This document shows, piece after piece, positions 35,857 through 46,908 of a DNA stretch of 64,000 nt. The notes below the pieces were generated by a model. That model did not search any database. It saw only the letters and a list, made by a program, of their open reading frames with translations, and was not told the DNA's origin. The position numbers were made by a program, and so were the translations under genes. This DNA is from Saururus chinensis (taxonomy: Eukaryota; Streptophyta; Magnoliopsida; Piperales; Saururaceae), in NCBI GenBank assembly GCA_035235625.1, contig CP141141.1, positions 23,433,968-23,497,967 on the forward strand, read 5' to 3'. How positions within the stretch are numbered: the first letter of the stretch is position 1; every line of letters begins with the position of its first letter.

Positions 35857-37130
35857 TGCTAGTCCTCGAGCAAAACAAAAATTAAAACAATAGAAAACAA
35901 AACTAACTACTCCACTTCCGCAGGAAATCTCGATTGCATTTAGCATATGCAACAAGCCTTTAAACCCCTAGCTTACACTAGTGGACGAGTTGTGTCTCGT
36001 GAGGGTTTGCAGTGAATATACCCACAAAATTCAAAAAAAAAAACTCATGGGTTGCCTCCCAAGTAGCGCTAAGTTTTATGTCTTCAGCCAGACAAAACAA
36101 AGAAGAAGAAAAAGAATATGAGTTACAATGCTAACAAGTTGTGTTAAGGAAGTAAAGACTAAGATAATAATTGTAAAGAAAGACCAAAGAACCCCTTCAT
36201 CCTCACTAAGCAAACAACAAACTTTACAATTATCTCCAAACTACTCAAGCACTAGTTTTCATAAATTAAATATAAAAGTCTCAACCATTAAATTTCTATG
36301 TAGAGGAACTTTTAAAACAATGTGTAAGTGAGTCTAAGTAAAATTTTGACAAGATAATTAGAGGATCAGCCTCCTAAAGTAGTATGCTCTTCTACTCACC
36401 AAGAGATGTTTAGATAGCCAAAAGAACCAATTCAAAACTAAGCAACCTGTCGGAGATAACAAGCGGTTTAGATATTCACTTTAATACCTCATGGGCTTTA
36501 TCTGTGATATTCCAGCATGCTTGCGTTGTTATAACGATGGCTTCACCCTATCTTACAAAATGAAACATTATTTGGTAACTTCTTTTTTTTTTATTTATAA
36601 AATGATGTTTATCACTCTTTTTTTTTACTTCTTTTTCTTTTGTCATTCATTTTTTTTTCATAGGCAACCCTTTTCAAAGTACTCGGTCTAATTCATTGAT
36701 TGCTTTCCATAATAATAATAATCCCCAAAAAATTTTCTTCATTTCCAGCCAACCAAGTGAACAAGGAAGTCAAAGTTCATTGGATTTTGTGTCTCTCAAC
36801 ATTCCGGGTGAGTATTAGAGCAACACCAGATAATTCGACTTCAACTCTAAAAATTCATCATACGAGTGAAATTTTGAAAACCAAAATTAGTTTCAAAGAT
36901 CCTCTTCATGAAAGTTAATTGTAAAGACTCATCACAAAATGAATGTTTTAATAAAATATTCAAGTGCCATCATTATCTAGAGATCAAAGTAAAGAGAAAG
37001 TAGACAAAGAAAGGATGATGGTTATCACAGTCAATACAATTAACAAAAATTATCCAAACTCACCCCCCAACCTAAACTAAACGTTGTCCTCAATGTAAAA
37101 AATTTGTTTTGTTTTTTTTTTTTTTGTTTT
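35857..37130 (-). mobile_element. Athila G 3' noncoding region
   Basis: About 1.27 kb between integrase and the polypurine tract, with no recognisable coding region. It contains GGGTTGCCTCCCAAGTAGCG (36,050-36,069), a block I recall as recurrent in plant Athila/Tat-type elements. It also has a second purine tract (minus strand GGTTGGGGGGTGAG, about 37,059-37,072) preceded by GAGGACAACG, just behind the integrase end. Confidence 0.65.
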
Positions 37131-37155
37131 TTTGGAAAAAATCACGAAAAGAAAA

Positions 37156-38510
37156 TCAACCCTCATAATTTGGATTTTCAAGAGATGTAGACTCAACTTC
37201 AGGGATAAAATGGTCTAAAAATGGTTTCAAACGTTGGCCATTAACTTTGTAAACATCACCATTTTTTGGGTTTTCAATTTCAACAGTTCCATAAGGAAAA
37301 ATAATTTTGACAATGAAAGGACATGTCCAACGTGATCTTAATTTTCCTGGAAAGAGATGAAGTCTAGAGTTGTACAATAAAACTTTTTGAAATGGCTCAA
37401 AAGTTTTTTGTAAAATGTTTTTATCATGAAAAGCCTTCATTCTCTCTTTGTAAAGTTTTGAACTCTCATAAGCATCATGTCGAATTTCCTCTAACTCATT
37501 GATTTGCAATTGTCTATTTAAGCCAGCCTTATCAAAATTAAAATTTAAAGCTTTTCTAAAAATCAAACGGTAAGGAGACATGCCAATTGGGGTCTTAAAA
37601 GCGGTACGGTAAGCCCAAAGAGCATCGGTTAGCCGTAAAGACCAATCTTTACCACTTGGATTTACCATTTTTTGCAAAATATATTTAATTTCCCTATTAG
37701 AAATCTCAACTTGTCCACTTGTTTGTGGGTGATAGGGGGTAGCTACTTTATGGGTAATCTCATACTTCCTCATCAAAGCCTCAAAAGGCTTATTACAAAA
37801 ATGTGACCTCCTGTCACTTATAATGGCTCGAGGTGTTCCAAACCGTGAAAATATATTTTTTTTTAAAAAGCGCACAACGACTTTGTGGTCATTGGTTTTG
37901 CTAGGAATAGCCTCAATCTACTTGGAAACATAATCGACGACAACTAAAATGTAAACATAGCCAAAAGAAGGAGGAAAAGGTCCCATGAAATCAATGCCCC
38001 AACAATAAAAAATCTCAATAGCCAATATGGGGTTAAGGGGCATCATATTTCGACGAGATATTGCTCCTAACTTTTGACACCTTTCACAAGTTTTGCAAAA
38101 GTCATGAACATCTTTGAAAAGCGTCGGCCAGTAAAAACCACATTGTAAAATTTTAGCGGTGGTCTTTTTAGAGGAGAAGTGACCACCGCATGCTTCAGAA
38201 TGACAAAAAGAGATGATATTACTTGTTCAGAATTAGGCACACATCTCCTTATTATTTGATCCGGACAGTACTTAAAGAGATAGGGGTCGTCCCAAAAGAA
38301 ATATTTTACCTCAGTGAAGAATCTCTTTTTAACTTGAGGAGACCAATGGTGGGGAACTTTACCTGTCACCAAGTAGTTGACAATGTCAGCATACCATGGA
38401 GGATGTGAGATGGCAAAAAGTTGTTCATCGGGGAATGTGTCTTGAATTGGATTGTTTTCTGAAGAATTAGAAAATTCCAATCTTGAAAGATGATCCGCCA
38501 CCACATTCTC
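37156..38510 (-). pseudogene. pol: Athila G integrase region
   Basis: At the upstream end, VADHLSRLE closes RNase H and is followed by an integrase zinc-finger-type region, with FFWDDPYLFKYCPDQIIRRC. The catalytic core shows [17 protein letters not shown] and then [20 protein letters not shown], the usual D...E core context. The C-terminal part shows [20 protein letters not shown] with no chromodomain, as expected for the Athila/Tat branch. It is a fossil, part of an element with a handful of breaks. Confidence 0.9.
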
Positions 38511-38561
38511 TACTCCCTTCTTGTCTTTGATTGTGAGATCAAACTCTTGGAGTAAGAGTAT

Positions 38562-39900
38562 CTAGCAGAGCAATCTAGGCTTTGCATCTTGTTTGCTCAA
38601 AAGGTACTTCAAAGCTGCATGGTCAGTAAAAATGATAATTTGAGAGCCAATCAAGTAGGATCTAAATTTTTCAAGTGCAAATACTACAGCAAGAAGTTCT
38701 TTTTCAGTGGTGGAGTAGTTCATTTGGGCACTATTTAAAGTTCTACTTGCATAATGAATTACGCAAGGTTTCTTATCTTTTCTTTGCCCTAAAACAGCCC
38801 CAATAGCATAATCACTTGCATCACACATAATTTCAAAAGGAAGGGTCCAATCTGGGGGTTGCATGATGGGTGTAGACACTAACATGTTTTTAAGCTTTGT
38901 GAAAGCTTCTTCACATGCATCCGACCACTCAAAAGAATGTTCTTTAGATAGAAGATTACACAATGATCTAGATATCACACTAAAATTCTTGATAAATCTT
39001 CTATAAAAACCGGCATGCCCTAGAAAGGATCTAACATCTTTTATGGACTTTGGACTAGGCAAATTAGCAATCAATTCAATTTTTGCCTTGTCCACTTGAA
39101 TTCCCTGCACAGAAACAATATGGCCAAGTACTATTCCAGTAGTAACCATAAAATGACACTTTTCCCAATTTAAAACTAGATTTTTCTCTTCACATCTCAC
39201 CAAAACTTTTTCTAAGTTATCAAGACAATCATCAAAAGAATCACTAAAAACAGAAAAATCATCCATAAAAACTTCCAAAAACCGCTCCACCATGTCACTA
39301 AAGATGCTCATCATGCACCTTTGGAATGTGGCAGGAGCATTACATAATCCAAACGGCATCCTTCGATATGCAAAGGTACCAAATGGACATGTAAATGTTG
39401 TTTTTTCTTGATCTTCAAGGGCAATCTCAATTTGATTATATCCTAAATAACCATCTAGAAAATAATAAAATTTATGACCGGCCACCCTCTAGGATTTGGT
39501 CCATGAATGGTAAAGGGAAATGGTCTTTCCTAGTGACAGAATTCAATTTTCTATAATCTATGCACATCCGCCAACCAGTGGTGACTCTAGTGGGAATTAA
39601 CTCATCGTTAGCACTCTTTACCACTGTCACTCCAGACTTTTTGGGGACAACCTGGGTGGGACTCACCCATGGACTATCAGAAATGGGGTAAATGATACCC
39701 ACATCTAATAATTTTAGGACCTCTACTCTCACTACCTCTTTCATATTGGGGTTTAACCTCCTTTGCATTTGTCTCACAGGTTTTGAATTTTCTTCCATTA
39801 AGATCCTATGTGTACAAATCAGGGGACTAATCCCCTTGATATCAGCAATGGTCCATCCAATGACATTCTTGTGATTTCTAAGGACTTCGAGCAACCTATG
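38562..39900 (-). pseudogene. pol: Athila G reverse transcriptase and RNase H
   Basis: The region shows LLDVGIIYPISDSPWVSPTQ and VPKKSG at the RT start, then YRRMPFGLCNAPATFQRCMM and the catalytic block VFMDDFSVF. RNase H follows with FEIMCDASDYAIGAVLGQ and YSTTEKELLAVVFALEKFRS. The wording of the RT (LEDQEKTTFTCPFGTFAYRR) is close to Athila-type elements. It belongs to the same broken pol as the integrase to its left. Confidence 0.9.
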
Positions 39901-40185
39901 CTCTTACTCCCTATCCAACATTGAAGAGACAACCACAGGAAATGTCTCTCCCTCACAAAGATAAGCATATTTAAGTTCAGTAGGGAGGGGTTTCAAGTCT
40001 AACTTGGGTGGTTGGACACTTTAGGGGAGAGGAGAGCTATTAGAAGGAGGTAACTCCTCAATGCGGGCCTTCCACCTATCAGTATCCAATAATGGAGTTG
40101 ACTCCAACAAGGAATTCACATCATTAATCATAACATCATCATCAAAGTTAAAATAAGAAAGACATGCTTCAAGCGGGTCAGAAAA

Positions 40186-41256
40186 TTAAGAAATAGTAGC
40201 CATGTCATCAACAAGACTTTCTAAAAGATTCACTTCATGCACATCCTCATCATCATCTCCTGGTTGCCTGCAAATATTAAAAATGTTCAGTTCCAAAGTC
40301 ATATTTCCAAAAGAAAGCTTCATAACACCATTTCTACAATTAATAAGAGCATTAGAAGTAGGAAGAAATGGGCGGCCTAATATGACAGGAATTTGAGTAC
40401 AAGCATTCAAAACTGGTTGTGTGTCCAAAACAATAAAATCAACAGGAAAGTAAAACTTTTCTACTTGTACTAGCACATCCTCAACAATTCCTCTTGGTGT
40501 TTTAACTGAGCGATCTGCAAGTTGAAGTGCAATGCTTGTGGGCTTCAATTCACCAAGTCCTAATTGTTCATAAACAGAATAAGGTAAGAGATTAACACTT
40601 GCCCCAAGATCAAGTAAAGCTTTTTCAACTCTATAATTCCCAATTATACAAGATATGGTTGGACAACCAGGATCTTTATATTTGGGTGGGGTGTTTTGTT
40701 GCAAAATTGCACTTACTTGTTCTGTCAAAAATGCCTTCTTTTGTACATGTAGCTTACGCTTGATTGTACAATGGTCTTTCAAAAATTTAGCATAAGATGG
40801 GATTTGTTTAATGGCATCTAAGAGAGGAATGTTAATCTTCACTTGTTTGAAAATTTCAAGAATGTCACAATTTGGTACAAATTTAGAAGAAGGTTGTAAT
40901 TTTTGAGGAAAAGGAGGAGGAATTGGAGCAACACAATTAGAGTTGTTAAGTTCATCACCATGTTTTGAATTCAAAAACTCCTTAAGTTCAACAACCTTCA
41001 TTGGAATGTCTTTGTTAATGACTTTTCCACTTCTCAAAGTGGTGATGGACTTAGCATGCTCTTCTTGTGAACTTGAAGAATTTAAATTTTCAATTACAAA
41101 TTGACCTTTAGGATTTGGTTGAGGTTGAGAAGGAAACTTCCCTTTTTCTTTAGTGCTCAAAGTTGTGGTCAATTGAGTGATAGAAGTCTTCAAGTCATTG
41201 ATGGCTTGCATTGTTTGGTTGTTGATTGTTGCTTGACTTTGCATGAATGTTTGCAA
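40186..41256 (-). pseudogene. Athila G gag C-terminal part and protease
   Basis: A long open stretch with a proline- and lysine-rich linker, then the aspartic protease block ALLDLGASVNLLPYSVYEQL. DLGAS in place of DTGAS is the usual protease signature of Athila/Tat elements. It continues with ADRSVKTPRGIVEDVLVQV and VILGRPFLPTSNALI. Confidence 0.85.
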
Positions 41257-41313
41257 TGTGTCTTCAAGAGTCTTCTTATGTGGTGGAACATAATTTGAGG
41301 AAGAAGGGGGTAC

Positions 41314-41988
41314 CTACATATTAGACTCATTTCTCCAACTAAAGTTGGGATGATTTCTCCAATTAGGAGTGTAAGTTTCAGAATAAGGAGAAGAAAAAGG
41401 CCTCTTGTAGGTATTCATAGCATTTGCTTGAGTATGCAACACCTCTTGAAAAGCAGGGATTGTTGGACAATCCTGTGTTTGATGTCCATCACTCTCATAT
41501 ATACTACAAATATCTTGTGCTTTTGGAGAAGCTTTAGACATGTTTTCTCTATTAATTTCTATAGCCTCAACTTTTCTAGTTAAACTTGTAATTTTCGCTT
41601 TTACATCATCCTCTTCTTTAAGAAGGTACATGCACCCTTTAGTTGTCCCACTAGATTTGGTCTTATTACTACTTTCAAATTTATTAGAATCTTCCCATGA
41701 TTGAGCATTTTCAGCTAACACATCAAAATAGTCTAATGCTTCCTCAGGTTCTTTACTCAAAAATTCTCCATTACACATCATTTCAACAAATTGCCTCATT
41801 TGAGAAGTCAAGCCATTATAAAAGAAACTAATTGTACGCCATGTTTCATATCTATGATGTGGGCACAACAATAAAAGTTCTTTAAATCTTTCCCAACATT
41901 GAAAGAAAGTCTCATTTTCTTTTTGTGAAAAATTCATGATGTTCTTTCCAAGTGTATTAGTTCTATGGGTGGGGAAAAACTTTTTCAA
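41314..41988 (-). pseudogene. gag: Athila G gag (retrotransposon gag domain)
   Basis: KKFFPTHRTNTLGKNIMNFS, then FQCWERFKELLLLCPHHRYE, then FYNGLTSQMRQFVEMMCNGE follows the plant gypsy capsid domain. A Cys/His motif (CSIYESDGHQTQDC, about 41,460-41,505) lies near the C-terminus. It forms the upstream end of the internal region and lies next to the 5' LTR. It is part of a broken element. Confidence 0.9.
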
Positions 41989-42001
41989 AAATTCATGATA
42001 G

Positions 42002-43425
42002 TGGTGTTACGTACAAACCAAGACTATAAAGAAATCAAATTTAGATTTTTTTACTTGCTAATCGTAGTAAACAAGGTCGATCCACAGGGAAAGCCTTGTG
42101 TAACAAAGAGAATGATTACGAAAAAATAGAGAAAATAAAAAATCAAGAAAGAAGGAGTAGAAGAATATTGAGGCAATATAGAGTTAAGAAATCGAGATGA
42201 GAAAACACTAAGGCATTAAGGATCATTGTAACATCTAATGATGTTCTTCATGTATCATGTTATCTCAGTTAGAATTGAATGAAAATTCTATCTAACCAGA
42301 AGATATGAACATTAAAATTGAAAATAAAGATAGAAATGTTTTGGATAGATGAAGGATAAAAAAATAATTGTCTCTTAAAGATTTCTATGTATCCAAATCA
42401 CAAAAGATAAAAAAGGAGAGCCTTCAAGCATCTTATGTATCCAAATCACAAAGAAACAAGAAGAAGAACAATATTAAATAAACATCACTTCAAATAAACA
42501 ATACTTACTTGAAACCATTGATGAAACATGAATTGAACTCCATTAAATTGTTACAAATCACCTCTAGCCTTAGCTTGAGAGCTTAGAAAGCCATTACAAT
42601 ATAACTAAAACAAAAATACAATATGAGAGAAGAAAATAGGAGAGAAGAGTCCAAAGAGGAGGGGATCAGTCATTTATCACGTCCACCCCTCTATTTATAA
42701 GAATAGAAGGGGTTGCTTCAAAGAGGAAAGTGAAATCATATTTCTAGATTGCATCCTGATTGATTGCCTGATTGGTTGCTTCTTTGGCAATGATTAGATA
42801 CTAATGATTTATTTAGGAAATAAGTATCTTTGAATCTTCCTTTAGTCAACCAATCAGCCTCCTTGTCTTTCCTTATGTGTATCAATCATAATCAATGAAA
42901 ATATTCTTTATGTGCTGGCCTCGGGTTAGTTTACTAGCTGTCTCTTTGCATGCCAAATTCGACCGATGAATCTTCGGAATTTGGAATTTCTTCCTGAAAT
43001 ATCATTTGTAGCTATGGAAGTCTTCTTTCCAATGCCACCAAAATCGTATTTAGCGGAATTATACACAAAAAGATATGATTGAAATACTAAGGCTCAGTCA
43101 ATCTGTCCGAATAAGCTTCTTTCCTAATTTAGTCCTCTTCATACAAATCTCAAATCAAACGGGTCCACAAGGTTGTGTTCGCCTATTCCATGCATGTTTA
43201 GACCATTAGGAGCCCATTCTTGACTTTTAAATAGCTTTGGGTAGATGGGCTTTACTTCCTCTTCTACTTAGATCCTGTTAAAGCCTGTTTAGACATATAA
43301 ACTCAATTAAGGCCCACCTAAATTATTCAAAACATAATTAGCCTAAATCAGGAATGAATTAACACAAAATAGGATTGTAATTCAAAATTTAAAAATATTT
43401 AATTGAACATTATTTTAGTGCATCA
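42002..43425 (-). mobile_element. Athila G 5' LTR (1,424 bp)
   Basis: It is the upstream LTR in element orientation, about 97% identical to 34,410-35,835. A TATA-like TTATAAAT on the minus strand is at 42,693-42,700. It is followed on the right by the target duplication GATAG. Confidence 0.9.
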
Positions 43426-43545
43426 GATAGCATGCTTGAATGAGTAGTAGCATGCTAGGATTGCACGATGTGCATGTAAGCATGATTATATGGTATGTTG
43501 AAATGCATATGACATGCATGTTAGCTGTAAGTATGTTGGATGTAA

Positions 43546-43866
43546 GTATGTGCTAGTGATGACTAGCGTGTTTGTTGGTAAGTTTCGTATGTTGATTGAG
43601 TATGTGCTAGTGAAGGCTAGCATGTAAGTTAACGTATGTATGCATGTGCTAGTGATGGCTAGCGTGCATGTTTGAAGTATGTTTGGATTATGCATGTGCT
43701 AGTGATGGCTAGCGTGCATGTTTGGAGTATGTATGGATTATGCATGTGCTAGTGATGACTAGCATGTATGTCTGACGTATGTATGCATGTGCTAGTGATG
43801 CTAGCGTGTATGTTTGACGTATGTATAAATGTGTATGTACGCACTAGTGATGGCTAGTGAGCATGT
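43546..43866. repeat. Minisatellite in LTR B, about seven 40-50-bp units
   Basis: Units centre on GTGCTAGTGATGGCTAGCGT and end in GTATGTATGxATTATGC-like sequence. LTR A has about two such units (951-1,036). GCTAGTGATGGCTAGC is itself an imperfect palindrome. Variable unit length and sequence rule out a CRISPR-like structure. Confidence 0.85.
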
Positions 43867-44699
43867 TTGTAAGTTACATATGTATGACAGTATGTGTATG
43901 TTATACGTATGTGTGATAGACATACGTATGTATGATGACTATTTGACTATGCTATGGATGTTATATGTGGATGTGGGCAGAGGTATGGCTATGGATGGTA
44001 TGAAGTGACAATGTTTGGTATGGATTGGATATGGATGTGTAAGCGTATGATGGATGACAGAGGATATGGGTATGACGGGTGAGGTTTGTCAGACAGTAAG
44101 AGTGTGCATAATTGTACAAGCATAACGTACAGATTATGAAGTGAAAAGTAAGAATAATAAGTGAGATATAAGTAAGATGGCGACAACTGGGTTGGCTCTA
44201 AGGAGCTTCATTTGATGATGTCAGTGTAAGATGATTTGGCCATAAGATGGATGGCGAAGTATGTAAGACTGTAAGGGTTTGATGTATGATGAGTTTTGAT
44301 CATGATGTGGACAGGTTAAGTGAAGTTTGCTGCCCTGACGAACTAGGGTTTCGGATCGGGCTCAGCTTCAGTTTGGTCAGTCGAGGACTATGAGTTTGTG
44401 TGGCATAATTGTACCACATAATGTACTTAATTCAAACTTGAATTATAATCACAGCTAATGATAACGTTGTGAGTTTGAGACCTGAGGGTTCGACAGATTA
44501 AGTTCTGTGTTTGAGCTAGCCGATAATGAGTCGACTGAGCATTTCTCATGTCTTGCCATGGTGTTTATCCTGCGGGATATTGTTTATGTGCTGTATAGAG
44601 CACCGGACGTCTGATGCTCTGCTGAGAGCGACATATGTTTCTAAGTTGGTCTGTGTGCTATATAAGCTCAAACGGTTGATGCTCTATTGAGAGCGTTGT

Positions 44700-44880
44700 A
44701 TGATTCCACCCAAGAGTGGCACTGTATGTTTCTGCCCAAGTGGCACTGTATGTTTTCTGCCCAAGAGTGGCAATGGCACTATAAGACCCATTATGTTGGG
44801 CAATTCTCTGGCACTATAAGACCCATTATGGTGGGCAATTCTATGGCACTATAAGACCCATTATGGTGGGCAACTGTATG
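44700..44880. repeat. Two minisatellites in LTR B
   Basis: CCCAAGAGTGGCA units (44,700-44,775) are followed by three units of 35-36 bp built on GGCACTATAAGACCCATTAT and GGTGGGCAATTCT (44,775-44,880). LTR A has about five of the first type and about two of the second. Confidence 0.8.
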
Positions 44881-45235
44881 ACCCCTTATGTGTGGGTGTT
44901 TATGTTTGCGTGCTCAGGTAAGTAGTATCATGGATCTACTTTTACCTATTTGATCCAGTGCCCCATGAGCATTGGTGTGCCTTACCTTCGGAAAAGTCCA
45001 TGGCGTCTAGTCACTCCTCGGAGGTTAAGGTGTTGCCCCAGTGGCATTCTTTTCCATTTCAACGCCGGAGCTTATTAGTTGTAATGAGTTGTAATGAGCT
45101 TCAGTGGTCGTTGATATGTGTACGATTATGAGTATGAGTACGACTGTAAGCGTATGAGTATGAGCACGACTGTAAGATTATGATTATGAGCAAGATTGTA
45201 AGCGTAAGTTTCTGAGTAAGACTGTAAGTGTAAGA

Positions 45236-45371
45236 CTGTACGAGTAAGGTCGTACGAGTAAGTGTAAGATGTACGAGTAAGGTCGTACAAGTACGTGTAA
45301 GATGTACGAGTAAGGTCGTACGAGTAAGTATATGATTGTACGAGCAAGGTCGTACAAGTATGTGTAAGTTG
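45236..45371. repeat. Minisatellite in LTR B with palindromic GTACGA...TCGTAC units
   Basis: Four units of about 34 bp contain GTACGAGTAAGGTCGTAC, which pairs GTACGA with TCGTAC around a six-base loop. The overlapping minus-strand frames of 120-140 codons across 45,101-45,603 are translations of these repeats. Confidence 0.8.
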
Positions 45372-46908
45372 TATGAGTATGTGTACGATGGTACAAGTAA
45401 GTTTGTAAGACCCTGGATAAGGGTGTTTGTGTAAGTTTTGTTTGATGGTATGACTTTGGCACGATGGTGCATTTAGTATGTTTTTGGCACGATGGTGCAT
45501 TTGTTATGACTATATGCATATGAGCATGATTATGATATGTTTGCTTGAGTGCTTCATGTTTGAGTTGCATGAAAGCGTCTATGTATGGATTTACTGAGTT
45601 CACTGTTTAGAACTCCCCTACTGGGTATTTTCCTACTGAGTATGAAAATACTCATTACCCTATTTTTTAGCCCCGTTGTTCGGGAGGCATTTGCAGGTTT
45701 GTGATGGAGAGCTCCTAGAGATGGAAGCTCATTTCAGCGGTAGATTGATTCCCGTTGACTTAGGTATATGCTTGACTCACTGCGAGTTTATTTGTGCCAC
45801 GATCAAATGTATTGGGCGAGACGAACATTAAGATGTTTATGTATTCTGGACATTAGTTTGGATTAGACTGTGGACTGTTATGGGACTTGCACTCGGGGAT
45901 GCCTGGGAGGGATTTGTGTTAAAGTCTATGATCATAGCAATTTATTCGTACGGTTGTTTTCGAGTAGCGCCTGAGGATATTTGCTTTGGCCGTACGATGG
46001 TTAATCGAATGAGTAAAACTAATGTCTTATGTTTTTAATTATAAAACTGTTTTATCAGGTTTCGTATTCGTCATTTTCTCTTATTTATAGCAGTTATATT
46101 GCAAAAATTTTCCGTGAATTTTGAGGAAAATGTATGGAAATACCCCGGGCGTTACAGGTAGAGAGTATCATGGGAAGACTCTCTACTCTCTAGATCCCTG
46201 CGCCCCATGAGCACGGGTGGCTCTTCTATCAACAAGCACGAAATGTTTTGAGATTGATCTATGGAGGAGTAAGAGGTTGCTGCTTAATACCCTCAGCAAA
46301 TTCCTATTAATAATATATGTCTGGGACATTAGTAGTAAGCTGTGAGAGCTTGCAAACCCTAAAAACATCTTCAATACATAGGATGAAGCACTAGGGGTGG
46401 TTTTGGGTGAAAGGCACACCCTATTTTCATGAAAAATATTATATATGATATGTGTTGTGAAACTGCTATGTGTTTATTCATGTCTGATAGTATAAACTCC
46501 CCTATTGAGTATTGTAAAATACTCACCACCCCTAGACTTTGCAGGACTCGAAGAAGCTTAGTGTGCGGGTAGAAGGGCCTACTCTGAGTTTTATGGATAT
46601 TATTTCAAGGATTTCAATCGCACCGAAATGAGTAAGAACTCTTTATTATTTTTCTCTTGTGTGTTTGTACACGGACCGTGGTTCTTGGGGATATTACTAT
46701 TTTATTATCACATATGGTGAGCGGCTCTAGTTGCGGGTCCAGGTAAACTCTGATATCTTTATGAAAAGAATTTTTATATGCTTCCAAAATCCCGGGGCGC
46801 GACATAATCAGTTTCAAAATACATATCGTAGTACGAATAAAATATAAACTAAACTGAAGGAAGTTTAAACGAAGGAATACATGAAAGAGTGAAACATAAA
46901 CAAAAAAA

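Larger units (their letters stand above)
34410..43425 (-). mobile_element. G: Athila-type Ty3/gypsy retrotransposon, young, with both LTRs
   Basis: The LTRs are 34,410-35,835 and 42,002-43,425. Both start TGGTGTTACGT and end CATCA on the + strand. The exact target duplication GATAG is at 34,405-34,409 and 43,426-43,430. Total length is 9,016 bp. By hand the LTRs differ at about 42 of 1,424 aligned positions (about 3%), which suggests roughly 1-2 million years at commonly used plant rates. Parts seen on the minus strand are gag, protease, RT, RNase H and integrase in gypsy order, then a noncoding 3' region. No env-like frame was recognised. The coding region has a handful of breaks. It is the youngest and innermost insertion of the pile. 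Confidence 0.95.
32668..46156. mobile_element. B: 4.47-kb solo LTR, interrupted by Athila element G
   Basis: It begins TGTAATGTCCCTAAATTT and ends CCCGGGCGTTACA, flanked by an exact duplication GGTAG (32,663-32,667 and 46,157-46,161). Without G and one copy of its GATAG duplication it measures about 4,468 bp. The start does not recur inside and no gag or pol motif is present, so it is read as one LTR. LTR A is a second member. LTRs of this size are known in some plant Ty3/gypsy lineages such as Tat/Ogre and Tekay; the lineage is not settled. It contains a GC-rich promoter-proximal half and three minisatellite zones in the right half. Confidence 0.85.
31371..46804. mobile_element. C: long-LTR gypsy-like LTR, split by B
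   Basis: C is seen as about 31,371-32,667 and 46,157-46,804, roughly 1.9 kb in total. It ends CCCGGGGCGCGACA, an end typical of long-LTR plant gypsy elements. The part right of B (GAGAGTATCATGGGAAG, then CCCCATGAGCACGGGTG) resembles positions 2,165-2,215 of LTR A, so C is a distant relative of A and B. The left edge is not sharp: the TG start was not found with confidence and no target duplication was identified. No coding domain was seen. Confidence 0.55.

Noticed and set aside
35836-37130. Env-like ORF in the Athila element
   Set aside because: Some Athila elements carry an env-like frame here, but nothing longer than about 70 codons and nothing env-like was seen.
43546-43866. CRISPR-like array of spaced repeats
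   Set aside because: The units are variable tandem repeats without unique spacers, the DNA is plant nuclear, and a related LTR (A) has the same units in lower number.
45101-45603. Three overlapping minus-strand frames of 120-140 codons
   Set aside because: They are translations of the GTACGAGTAAGG-type minisatellite in LTR B (tyrosine-, serine- and threonine-rich repeats).
32668-46156. B as a DNA transposon with TGTAA...TTACA inverted ends
   Set aside because: The inverted match is only about ten bases and imperfect. The 5-bp target duplication, the TG...CA ends and the lack of a transposase fit an LTR better.
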